NCBI RefSeq assembly: GCF_002154575.1
Contig: NZ_MUBA01000015.1
Coordinates: 1-42,625, forward strand
Source: Streptomyces bobili
GTDB lineage: Bacteria > Actinomycetota > Actinomycetes > Streptomycetales > Streptomycetaceae
Reading direction: 5' to 3'
DNA length: 42,625 nt
Shown here: one piece after another, positions 33,069 to 39,189 of the stretch
How positions within the stretch are numbered: position 1 is the first letter of the stretch
How the letters are laid out: every line of letters begins with the position of its first letter
Made by a program: the position numbers and the translations under genes
The notes under the pieces: generated by a model
Databases searched by the model: none
The model's input: the letters and a program-made list of their open reading frames with translations, nothing else
Told to the model about the DNA's origin: nothing

Positions 33069-33649
33069 CACAGCGTCCCGGTGGCGATGCCGGTGATCGC
33101 CCACGCGCCGAGTCCGTTCGCGCCGTCGACGATCTGCTGGGCCACGATCGCGGCCACGCCGGTGGACACGGACAACAACACGCCGATGAGTACGCCCTTC
33201 TTCCACTTCCCCCTGATCGCCTTGGCGAAGGTCTTCCGCAGCAGCCACAGGACGATGACCGTAGCGGTGACGACGATCGCCCCGTACTGGTCGATGCGGG
33301 GAGTGGCGGCCGTACCCAAGGTGTTGCTGCGGGCCCCGGTGAGCCAGTGCATGGCCAGGTCACCGACGGTGTTGCCGCCGAAGCGGAGCAGGCCGGCGAG
33401 GCCGCCGAAGAGTCCGGCCGGGCAGGCGAGCATCAGGATTCCGCAGATCATCCCGAAGCCGAGCGGGATCAGGGCCTTCGGGTCCTTCGCTGCGCTTCCC
33501 CTGTCGTCGCCCTTGCCTCCCTTCCCGCCTCCTGCGCCGCCCTTGTGCCAGCGCCACAGCTCGGCGCCGAGGAGGGCCAACCCGAGGGCGAACCCAGCCG
33601 TCGAGATGGTGGTCGTCGTGTACTGGCTCGCGGCCAGGGTGGTGCTCAT
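33068..33649 (-). CDS. Spread-operon multi-pass membrane protein
   Basis: 193 residues from ATG 33649, overlapping the upstream stop (ATGA). An N-terminal membrane segment (TISTAGFALGLALLGAELW) is followed by a Gly/Lys-rich stretch (HKGGAGGGKGGKGDD). Further hydrophobic segments (ALIPLGFGMICGILMLACPA, YGAIVVTATVIVLWLL, GVLIGVLLSVSTGVAAI) come after it. Proteins with this build sit next to spdB in Streptomyces plasmids and AICEs. They are thought to help spread the element between hyphal compartments. Confidence 0.75.
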   Translation of the reverse strand: MSTTLAASQYTTTTISTAGFALGLALLGAELWRWHKGGAGGGKGGKGDDRGSAAKDPKALIPLGFGMICGILMLACPAGLFGGLAGLLRFGGNTVGDLAMHWLTGARSNTLGTAATPRIDQYGAIVVTATVIVLWLLRKTFAKAIRGKWKKGVLIGVLLSVSTGVAAIVAQQIVDGANGLGAWAITGIATGTL

Positions 33650-34210
33650 GACGGCTGCACTCCGGTGATCAGGTAGACGAGCGTGGTGATCGGGAGGGTG
33701 AGGACGGTGGCGAGGACAGCGGCCCACAGTGCGGTGCGGGTGAGGGCGGCGCGTAGCTTCGGCGCCCAGAGGTCGTGGTGCGCGGCCATGGCTTCGACCC
33801 GTCGGGCGTTGTCGAGGAGGACGAGGACGGCGAGGGGGATGGAGGCCATCACCCAGGCGCCGGCGAGGGACTGCTCGTCGCGGACGGACTGGAGGACCCA
33901 CGCCCATGGGCCGGACATGCCGAGGCCGACGAGCCCGCATGCGGTGTTGTAGCCCCAGCGGATCCGGCCCCACCAGCGCGGTCCGGATTCCGGATCCGGG
34001 GGTCCACCTGCGGCGATGGTGACGTGGACGTCGACCGGGACTGGCGGAGGCGGTCCGGAGGGTCCGGGCGGTGACCTCCACCAGTCGGGACCGGGATCGG
34101 TGCGGGCGGGAGGCGCGGCGAGGGCGCGGGGGAGGCGGCGCCGCCGGGGCGGGCAGTGCCTCCCCGGCCGGGATGATCCGCGTCGGTGTGATCGGGCGGT
34201 CGCTGCTCAC
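33646..34210 (-). pseudogene. Spread-operon membrane protein, apparent +1 frameshift
   Basis: Starts at GTG 34210, coupled to the upstream stop (GTGA). The frame reads VSSDRPITPTRIIPAGEALP and then loses protein character in a Pro-rich stretch. From the C5 tract at 34128-34132 a +1 shift gives RALAAPPARTDPGPDWWRSP, later GPRWWGRIRWGYNTACGLVG. It then joins the open frame ending at 33646 (GPWAWVLQSVRDEQSLAGAW, AVLVLLDNARRVEAMAAHH, TVLTLPITTLVYLITGV), 187 residues in all. The continuous version resembles membrane proteins of plasmid spread clusters. It could be a sequencing error, a mutation or programmed +1 frameshifting; an internal ATG at 33918 would still give the 90-residue membrane part. 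Confidence 0.65.
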
Positions 34211-34503
34211 CACGCCGCCCATCCCGCGCACGAGAACGCGACACCCGCGGCTCCGGCGAGGGCTACGCCGGTCCAGATCCGTCCGTCGTCGAACGCGCCG
34301 AGGGCGGCCAGGGCGGCGGCCGCGCCGAGGGCGAACCCGAGGGGCGGGAACACGACGAAGCTGGACAGGAGCACGAAGGGGGTGGCGAGGGTGACGCCGG
34401 CCGCGGTGAGGGCGGCGCGGTGCCAGCCGTGGCGGCGGTGGACGACCCAGCCGGTGACGAGTCCGGGGATGAGGGCGGCGGCGCAGAGGGCGAGGAGCAG
34501 CAT
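34207..34503 (-). CDS. Spread-operon small membrane protein
   Basis: 98 residues from ATG 34503. Three to four hydrophobic segments (LLLALCAAALIPGLVTGWVV, LTAAGVTLATPFVLLSSFVV, LGFALGAAAALAALGAF, TGVALAGAAGVAF) and short basic loops (HRRHGWHRA). Its stop overlaps the next GTG. Small Spd-type membrane proteins of this size accompany SpdB in Streptomyces plasmids. Specific role unknown. Confidence 0.7.
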   Translation of the reverse strand: MLLLALCAAALIPGLVTGWVVHRRHGWHRAALTAAGVTLATPFVLLSSFVVFPPLGFALGAAAALAALGAFDDGRIWTGVALAGAAGVAFSCAGWAAW

Positions 34504-34524
34504 GACGGTGTCCGATCGGTGGGG

Positions 34525-35370
34525 TCAGGCGCCGCGGAGGTAGCGGGCGACGGTGGATTCCTTGGCGTTGGCGTCGGCAACCGTGTGGACGTAGCGCAGG
34601 ACGGCATCCGGATCGGTGATCCCGGAATCCATGGCGGTCCGGACCGCGTCCTTCACGGTCATGGGGCCGGTGAGAGTGGGAAGCGGATTGCCGGATCCGG
34701 ACTGCGGATCCGATCCGGATCGGTCCGAATCCGCGGATCCGTGGTCCGGATCGCTGGTCAGGCCGCGCCGCTCGGCGTCGACCGTGGCCTGTCCGCGCTG
34801 CAGTTCCCGGCGGATCGGGATCATGGCGAGCTGTCCGTCGACGGTGGCGCGCCGCTTGGCGACCCACTGCTGTGTGCGGGAGTCCAGCGGGCGGGCGTGC
34901 ACGCGCATGGCGATCGTCCATCCGCCCTTGGCGAGCGCGGACACGGCCGCCCCGACCGCGCCGATGACGAGCTGGTCGAAGACGTAGCCGTGCGCGAAGA
35001 CCGCGGCCATGGACACGGCGAGCGCCCCATGGCCGGCCTTGCGGGGCGTCTTGGCGCGCTCGGGGTCGTAGCGGAGCAGCCACTCGACGGCCATGCACAT
35101 GATCCACGTCATGTCGAAGGCTGCGGCGGCCGCGTAGGCGACCACGGCGACGACGGACACGGCGAGGAGCCCGCCGATCGCGCTGGTGCTCCAGACGAGG
35201 GCGACGGCAACGAGGACGCAGGCGCCGATGGTGACGGCCACGCGGACGCGCTGGTCCCAGTCGGCCGGCGGGGCGGGGACGTTGATGACCTCGGTGTCGA
35301 GGACCATTTCGGTCTCGCCGTCGACGGTGTGGGGGACGAGGCGGGTGCGCTCGATGCGGCGGGTCTTCAC
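34525..35370 (-). CDS. SpdB-like intermycelial spread protein
   Basis: 281 residues from GTG 35370, after GGAGGAGCACC. The N-terminal basic region (KTRRIERTRLVPHTVDGE) precedes WDQRVRVAVTIGACVLVAVA. Several membrane helices follow (WSTSAIGGLLAVSVVAVVAY, FDMTWIMCMAVEWLLRYD, LVIGAVGAAVSALAKGGWTI). The soluble part has ARPLDSRTQQWVAKRRATVD and a Ser/Asp/Pro linker. A C-terminal helical domain ends the protein (TVKDAVRTAMDSGITDPDAV). I recognise the WIMCMAVEWL...SALAKG...DSRTQQWV pattern from proteins annotated SpdB in Streptomyces conjugative plasmids and AICEs. There they spread DNA through septal cross-walls after transfer. Finding it in a tailed prophage is unexpected. Confidence 0.82.
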   Translation of the reverse strand: MKTRRIERTRLVPHTVDGETEMVLDTEVINVPAPPADWDQRVRVAVTIGACVLVAVALVWSTSAIGGLLAVSVVAVVAYAAAAAFDMTWIMCMAVEWLLRYDPERAKTPRKAGHGALAVSMAAVFAHGYVFDQLVIGAVGAAVSALAKGGWTIAMRVHARPLDSRTQQWVAKRRATVDGQLAMIPIRRELQRGQATVDAERRGLTSDPDHGSADSDRSGSDPQSGSGNPLPTLTGPMTVKDAVRTAMDSGITDPDAVLRYVHTVADANAKESTVARYLRGA

Positions 35371-35454
35371 GGTGCTCCTCCGGGAGCGTGAGCCGACCCC
35401 GATCGCGGCCGTGGGGGAACGGAATCGCGGGCGGGGCCGGCGGCTTGTGGTGGG

Positions 35455-35640
35455 TCAGCGGGACCAGCGGCCGCGGCGGGCCCGCTCGTCGGCGCGCTCC
35501 TGGTCCTCCCAGGCCTGGCCGGCGCGGTCGGCGCGGGTGGCGCCTCGGCGGTGGTTGCGGCTGCGCTGGGCGGACAGGTCAGCGGCGAGCTGCTGGTCCC
35601 TGCCGGGGCGGAGGCTGCGGCCGAAGCTTCGGATGCCCAT
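35455..35640 (-). CDS. Small basic protein of the spread operon
   Basis: 61 residues from ATG 35640, overlapping the upstream stop (TGATG). Very rich in Arg, Gln and Ala (RSFGRSLRPGRDQQLAADLS), with no hydrophobic segment. Charged helical proteins of this kind are found next to spd genes. It may bind nucleic acid, which is a guess from charge alone. Confidence 0.6.
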   Translation of the reverse strand: MGIRSFGRSLRPGRDQQLAADLSAQRSRNHRRGATRADRAGQAWEDQERADERARRGRWSR

Positions 35641-35738
35641 CAGTTGCCTCCGCGCAGTTCGACGGCGAGCGCGAGCACGGTGGCGAGGACGGCGAGCGCG
35701 GCCATTGCCCGGTAGAAGCCGGGGCGAGGGCGGGTCAC
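35640..35738 (-). CDS. 32-residue single-span membrane microprotein
   Basis: GTG 35738 overlaps the upstream stop (GTGA), and its own stop overlaps the next ATG (TGATG). The peptide is a short basic head (VTRPRPGFYR) and one membrane helix (AMAALAVLATVLALAVELRG). The double coupling is good evidence that it is translated. It fits a small membrane accessory of the spread operon. Confidence 0.6.
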   Translation of the reverse strand: MTRPRPGFYRAMAALAVLATVLALAVELRGGN

Positions 35739-35971
35739 TGGATGGCCGCCAACTGGGGGGCGGTGCAGGTTCCGGCGTGGGTGTGGGCGGCCGTCGTGGC
35801 GTCGTCGCGGGTCCGGTGGACGTTGGTGTGATGGCAGCTGTGGCAGGCGGTGCCGTAGGGCCATGGGGTGTGCGGGGTCTCGGTGATGCTGACGTTGCCG
35901 GGGCGGGCGATCTCGCCGGGCCAGCGTGCGGGGGTGGGCTGGCCTTGGGGTCGGCCGATACGCTCGGGCAT
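35735..35971 (-). CDS. Cys/His-rich small protein, first gene of the spread operon
   Basis: 78 residues from ATG 35971, after AAGGAGCAGG. CHSCHH near residue 43 and a His/Cys pair later (AHTHAGTCTAP) could form a zinc site. Similar small proteins head the spd part of AICEs and are often labelled mobile-element transfer proteins. Expression would start at the divergent promoter near 36081-36086, through a leader with a strong hairpin. Confidence 0.6.
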   Translation of the reverse strand: MPERIGRPQGQPTPARWPGEIARPGNVSITETPHTPWPYGTACHSCHHTNVHRTRDDATTAAHTHAGTCTAPQLAAIQ

Positions 35972-36008
35972 TGGACCTGCTCCTTCGTCGTGGTTGTGGG
36001 TGGGTCCG

Positions 36009-36046
36009 CCCCCGGCCCATATGGCGTTCCAGCGCCGGGCCGGGGG
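36009..36046 (-). terminator. Strong hairpin in the leader of the spread operon
   Basis: CCCCCGGCCC pairs with GGGCCGGGGG, a 10-bp perfect stem over an 18-base loop. It lies between the divergent promoter and the first gene of the spread operon. No T run follows in the minus direction, so it may be an attenuator or a barrier rather than a simple terminator. Confidence 0.55.
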
Positions 36047-36080
36047 CTTTGTGCATCAGTAGCGCGGTGCCACTTCCAGC

Positions 36081-36103
36081 ACTGTAGGGGAACCCCCTAC
36101 ACT
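36081..36103. promoter_or_regulatory. Divergent promoters sharing a palindromic operator
   Basis: TGTAGGGG-AAC-CCCCTACA (36083-36101) is an 8-bp perfect inverted repeat. Its right arm runs into TACACT (36098-36103), a good -10 for the plus-strand gene at 36139. Its left arm, read on the minus strand, gives TACAGT (36086-36081), a good -10 for the spread operon. One bound dimer would cover both -10 boxes. No clear -35 boxes are seen. Confidence 0.65.
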
Positions 36104-36138
36104 TTGGCCAGTGGCCCGCCCAAGAGAAGGGGCCGGGT

Positions 36139-36435
36139 GTGACCGAGGAGGCGCAGCGGGTGTTCGATGCCATCGACGCTCTCAAGGAGATCGCCGACCC
36201 GACCGAGAGAGCCCGCGCCCTGAGCGAGGTACTGAAGGCTCTGCCGGGTCAGAACAAGGCGCTCAAGGAGGCGCGGCAGGAGGCGGTGAACGAGTTGCTG
36301 GCGCGGCCCGGGGCGTCGTTGCGCACTGTGGGTGCCGAGTTGGGCATCAGCTTCAGCACGGTGCAGGACATCGCGAAGGGCTACTCGGGGTCGGGGAAGA
36401 GCCGGCCGAAGCGAGAGGAGACGTCGGGTGGATGA
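36139..36435 (+). CDS. Small HTH protein, candidate regulator of the divergent operons
   Basis: 98 residues from GTG 36139, after GAGAAGGGG. The N-terminal helical half (VFDAIDALKEIADPTERARA) is followed by a helix-turn-helix (PGASLRTVGAELGISFSTVQ, DIAKGY) and a basic tail. It is transcribed away from the spread operon from the shared palindrome, which makes it the natural candidate to bind that site. In AICEs and plasmids the transfer genes are usually held by a Kor-type repressor. Its 3' end overlaps the next gene by 8 bases. Confidence 0.7.
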   Translation: MTEEAQRVFDAIDALKEIADPTERARALSEVLKALPGQNKALKEARQEAVNELLARPGASLRTVGAELGISFSTVQDIAKGYSGSGKSRPKREETSGG

Positions 36436-36880
36436 GCTGGTGGTGTGGCTGGGCGTCCAGCTCGACGAGGACGAACGGATGGCGCGGGCCGCAACGCTTG
36501 GGCCGTGGGTGCAGAGCGGCATCGGCGAATACGGCTGGACCGTCGACTTCGGGCGTCCGGGCGCGGGAGTCGAAACCGCGGACAGCGAGCAGGGCCTCGC
36601 TGACGCTGACTTCATCGCCGCACATAATCCGGCGCGGGTGCTGCGCGAGATCGACAGCAAGCGGCAGATCCTTGGCCTGTTCGCCAGCGCCCTCGGTGAA
36701 CGCCAGGCGCTACGGACCCGGATGCGAGAGGCGATCGGTGCGGATAGCGGCGAGTTCTCGCGGCTGCATCGACAGGAGAGTGAACTGATCGAGACCGCCG
36801 AACGCCTGCGTCCCGTGGCGCGCCTGCTGGCGCTGCCGTACGCGGACCGGCCCGGCTATCGCGACGATTGGCGGCCGTAG
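36428..36880 (+). CDS. DUF6221-like conserved Streptomyces protein
   Basis: 150 residues from GTG 36428, overlapping the HTH gene. The pattern VDELVVWLGVQLDEDERMAR...LGPW, then HNPARVLREIDSKRQIL and a C-terminal LLALPYADRPGYRDDWRP, is the signature I associate with DUF6221, found in many Streptomyces mobile elements and prophages. This copy lacks the usual central Cys motif. Soluble; function unknown. Co-transcribed with the HTH gene. Confidence 0.75.
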   Translation: MDELVVWLGVQLDEDERMARAATLGPWVQSGIGEYGWTVDFGRPGAGVETADSEQGLADADFIAAHNPARVLREIDSKRQILGLFASALGERQALRTRMREAIGADSGEFSRLHRQESELIETAERLRPVARLLALPYADRPGYRDDWRP

Positions 36881-36887
36881 CCGTGTG

Positions 36888-36921
36888 CCGAGCCCCCGTC
36901 TCGGCTGAGGTGGGGGCTCGG
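36888..36921 (+). terminator. Terminator after the DUF6221-like gene
   Basis: CCGAGCCCCC pairs with GGGGGCTCGG (36888-36897 with 36912-36921), a perfect 10-bp stem right after the stop at 36880. Confidence 0.75.
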
Positions 36922-36974
36922 GCTGGATGTGCGCGCTCTTGCCTGTCGTACTCGACACATGCTCCACTGTTGGC

Positions 36975-37355
36975 ATGGCACCACACGCACAGGCCGGCTC
37001 CTTCGAGGAGCCGCGCCGCAGAGAGCAGGCCACCACGGCCACACCGCGCCTGACGAAGCCCACCATCGGCGTCCTGGAAGTGCTGCTCAACGCCACCACG
37101 GACAACCCGCCCTGGGGCTTCAGTATCTGCCGCGACGCCGACCTCGGCTCCGGCACCGTCTACCCGATCCTCGACCGCCTCACGGAACGCGGCTGGGTTC
37201 GCGGCTGGGACGAGACCGAGCCGCACCCCGGCCGCCCGGCCCGCCGTTTCTACGAACTGACCGGCACCGGCCGGCAGCAGGCGACCGCCGCGCTACAGGC
37301 ACGCACCGAACGCCGCAGCCGCTTCGGGCTCCGCCCGCAGGGAGGGCTGGCCTGA
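36975..37355 (+). CDS. PadR-like winged-helix regulator
   Basis: 126 residues from ATG 36975. The winged-helix region (RLTKPTIGVLEVLLNATTDN, GFSICRDADLGSGTVYPILD, RLTERGWVRGWDE, ARRFYELTGTGRQQATAAL) matches PadR: the GTVYPILDRLTERGWV block is typical. The C-terminal dimer helix of classical PadR is short or missing. Its stop overlaps the next start (TGATG), so it is translated together with a membrane protein, a frequent PadR arrangement. Confidence 0.8.
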   Translation: MAPHAQAGSFEEPRRREQATTATPRLTKPTIGVLEVLLNATTDNPPWGFSICRDADLGSGTVYPILDRLTERGWVRGWDETEPHPGRPARRFYELTGTGRQQATAALQARTERRSRFGLRPQGGLA

Positions 37356-38014
37356 TGCGTATCAAGTTCGTGGTGAATGAGCGACAGGCGAAGATGGCCT
37401 TGACCGGCCTGTGCTTCGTAGCCATTGGCCTCAGTGGCTACGCTCTAAAGCTGGCCGCCTTCGAAGTGATCTTCGCGACGCTGACCGCCGTCGGCACCTC
37501 GATCATGATGTTGTACGACCTGCGACACTCCAAGGAAAACCAAGCCAAGGTCGTCTTCTCCGTTGATCTGCGCCTTCCGGGCCTTCAGATCCCCGAGCGA
37601 GCCACCGGCCTGGCGGCCCTCATGGCCGGCAAGCGGCGCAACGTCGGTTCGACCTGGCTTGACGACCTTCGCGGCGATCCGGAAAACGGCGACATCCTCA
37701 CCGCCAAGCAGAAGCGGCACAAGGCTGCTGGCTTCTTGCTCGCGGCAGTCCGGTTCCGTGCTCACGACTGGCTCGGTTGGACCTGGGCGCCGGTCGATTG
37801 GGTTCTCAAGACACGCGGACGGCGCGAAGCCTTCGTCGGCCTCGTGTCTGGCAGCCACGTGATCTACATCGTGCACTCCGACGGCCTGCACACCCTGCTC
37901 ACCTATGGCTGGGCATGGGTCGGCGCCGCTGGCGGGGCAGCGTGGTGGGCACTCCACTGGCTTGGTACACGGCGCGGCATCGCCCTAGCCAGCAAGGATG
38001 ACCCGGTCGAGTAA
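37355..38014 (+). CDS. Membrane protein paired with the PadR-like regulator
   Basis: 219 residues from ATG 37355. Two N-terminal membrane helices (LTGLCFVAIGLSGYALKLAA, FEVIFATLTAVGTSIMML), a soluble middle (ENQAKVVFSVDLRLPG; RKAAGF-like helical part), and C-terminal hydrophobic segments (YGWAWVGAAGGAAWWALHWL). Less GC-rich than its neighbours. No family recognised. The regulator-plus-membrane-protein pair could be an efflux or envelope-stress unit or a defence cargo. Confidence 0.7.
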   Translation: MRIKFVVNERQAKMALTGLCFVAIGLSGYALKLAAFEVIFATLTAVGTSIMMLYDLRHSKENQAKVVFSVDLRLPGLQIPERATGLAALMAGKRRNVGSTWLDDLRGDPENGDILTAKQKRHKAAGFLLAAVRFRAHDWLGWTWAPVDWVLKTRGRREAFVGLVSGSHVIYIVHSDGLHTLLTYGWAWVGAAGGAAWWALHWLGTRRGIALASKDDPVE

Positions 38015-38031
38015 CTCGGACATCGTCTCTG

Positions 38032-38060
38032 AGTCCCCGTCTCGCGTCGAGGCGGGGGCT
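38032..38060 (+). terminator. Terminator after the PadR operon
   Basis: AGTCCCCG pairs with CGGGGGCT (one G-T pair), 38032-38039 with 38053-38060, followed by TCG. Confidence 0.65.
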
Positions 38061-38076
38061 TCGTCGTGCCCGGACG

Positions 38077-38082
38077 TATGAT
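38077..38082 (+). promoter_or_regulatory. -10 box TATGAT of a leaderless gene
   Basis: TATGAT is a near-perfect -10 that ends 8 bases before GTG 38091. Transcription would start at or next to the start codon. Confidence 0.65.
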
Positions 38083-38090
38083 CCGTGCCC

Positions 38091-38354
38091 GTGGCCCACA
38101 CCCTCGAAGACCTCGTCCAGATGCAGCATGCCGCCGACCAGGCGCACGCCCACGTCCTCCAGCTCCGCGACCAGTACGGCCGGCCGACCGTCATCGAGTG
38201 GACCGACGAGCAGACCCTGACCTATGAGAAGGCGTGGCGGGACTGGCGGGAGCTGTCCCGGACGGTGCAGGCCGCGGTGACCGAGTACGCGAAGGCGGAG
38301 GGCAAGCCGCGGTTCGAGATCGAGGCGGCCGTGAAGAAGACCGGCCGCCACTAG
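38091..38354 (+). CDS. Small helical conserved protein
   Basis: 87 residues from GTG 38091, chosen because it lies where a transcript from TATGAT should begin; GTG 38085 is an alternative two codons earlier. Helical and charged (TLEDLVQMQHAADQAHAHVL, TLTYEKAWRDWRELSRTVQA, AAVTEYAKAEGKPRFEIEAA). No membrane segment and no known motif. Similar small proteins occur in Streptomyces prophages. Function unknown. Confidence 0.65.
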   Translation: MAHTLEDLVQMQHAADQAHAHVLQLRDQYGRPTVIEWTDEQTLTYEKAWRDWRELSRTVQAAVTEYAKAEGKPRFEIEAAVKKTGRH

Positions 38355-38355
38355 C

Positions 38356-38481
38356 TCACTGGTCGGGGCTAGCTGCGGGGCGTGTCGACAGGCGGTATTC
38401 GTCCACGGGGAAGTCGGTCTCGTCGCCGATCACGTCCTCGAAGTCGTCGTCGAGCGGATTGGGCGGCTGCGTGTCGGTCAT
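38356..38481 (-). CDS. Possible small acidic protein
   Basis: 41 residues from ATG 38481: MTDTQPPNPLDDDFEDVIGD and then ETDFPVDEYRLSTRPAA. Strongly acidic centre. It runs opposite to its neighbours and diverges from the gene at 38556; TTGACG at about 38524-38529 (minus strand) could be a -35. The ribosome site is weak. Real but minor gene, or spurious. Confidence 0.4.
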   Translation of the reverse strand: MTDTQPPNPLDDDFEDVIGDETDFPVDEYRLSTRPAASPDQ

Positions 38482-38542
38482 CGCGCCAGGATGGCAGATG
38501 ATCACTGGTTGCCCTGGTCGAGCCGTCAACTCGACGTCCACC

Positions 38543-38548
38543 TAGAAT
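38543..38548 (+). promoter_or_regulatory. -10 box TAGAAT of a leaderless gene
   Basis: TAGAAT ends 7 bases before GTG 38556, so the mRNA should start at or near the start codon. Confidence 0.6.
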
Positions 38549-38555
38549 CGAATAT

Positions 38556-38888
38556 GTGCACGATTTGCCGCCTGATCTGCCACGCCTCCGCACCCTGGAG
38601 ACCTGGCTGGCCCTGACCCTCGACCGGGTCCGCGGGCAGATCAAGGACGCCGAACGCCGCGAAGCAGAGCACCAGCGCGGCATCGAAGCCCGGCCACCCT
38701 CCCCGGACTGGCTTATCGAGCGCGGCCTGTCCGGGCAAGATGCGGTGTACGTCCACGCGGGCGACTGCTGGAACGCGGGGAAACGATCGAAGGGCGTCGA
38801 CCGGTCGACTGCATTGCACGCGCTCACCGAGGGCGTGGCGGCGTGCCCGCACTGTCGGCCGGACACGGCGCTCGGCGTCCTCGATTGA
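38556..38888 (+). CDS. DUF6233-like conserved Streptomyces protein
   Basis: 110 residues from GTG 38556, consistent with a leaderless mRNA. The pattern LPPDLPRLRTLETWLALTLD, then RPPSPDWLIERGLSG, VHAGDCWNAGKRSKGVDRST and VAACPHCRPDTALGVLD, is the signature I associate with DUF6233. These are short actinobacterial proteins with Cys residues that may bind metal (GDC and CPHC). Frequent in Streptomyces mobile regions. Function unknown. Confidence 0.78.
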   Translation: MHDLPPDLPRLRTLETWLALTLDRVRGQIKDAERREAEHQRGIEARPPSPDWLIERGLSGQDAVYVHAGDCWNAGKRSKGVDRSTALHALTEGVAACPHCRPDTALGVLD

Positions 38889-38934
38889 ACGGTCCCGTCG
38901 TGCGCCCGCAGGTAGGTGGCCGCACTCTGGTTCC

Positions 38935-39147
38935 ATGGCCACACCGCGCGTGATCGTCTACCCGCCCGACGAGCAGGGTGGCCGGCGGGTGCGTATCGAC
39001 GGGACGATCCTCGGCCTCGCGTACAGCGTCATGGACGTCGCGCGGTTCATGCAGGAGGCCGGGCTCCAGGAGTTCGACGAGATGGACGTGGTCCGGTCCA
39101 CGCTGATCGAGTGGCGAGGCGGAGGCCCGCAGGTCTGGAAGCACTGA
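38935..39147 (+). CDS. Small conserved actinobacterial protein
   Basis: 70 residues from ATG 38935. MATPRVIVYPPDEQGGRRVR, IDGTILGLAYSVMDVARFMQ and the ending LIEWRGGGPQVW form a compact alpha-beta protein that I recognise as widely conserved in Streptomyces, without known function. A -10-like CACTCT is followed by the ATG within 7 bases, again a leaderless arrangement. Confidence 0.7.
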   Translation: MATPRVIVYPPDEQGGRRVRIDGTILGLAYSVMDVARFMQEAGLQEFDEMDVVRSTLIEWRGGGPQVWKH

Positions 39148-39175
39148 AGAACGGTGGTGCGCCCGGAGGAAGCGA

Positions 39176-39181
39176 TACTCT
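39176..39181 (+). promoter_or_regulatory. -10 box TACTCT of a leaderless gene
   Basis: TACTCT ends 8 bases before ATG 39190; the short leader leaves no room for a ribosome site. Confidence 0.6.
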
Positions 39182-39189
39182 CGCGCGCC

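Noticed and set aside
33849..34244. 131-residue minus-strand frame overlapping the frameshifted gene
   Set aside because: Only its first ~25 residues after GTG 34210 look real; the rest is Arg/Ser/Pro shadow sequence.
33068..35107. A 679-residue minus-strand open frame across the spread operon
   Set aside because: It crosses several well-supported coupled genes in another frame and is Pro/Arg-rich throughout; only its short piece downstream of 34210 is used as the start of the frameshifted gene.
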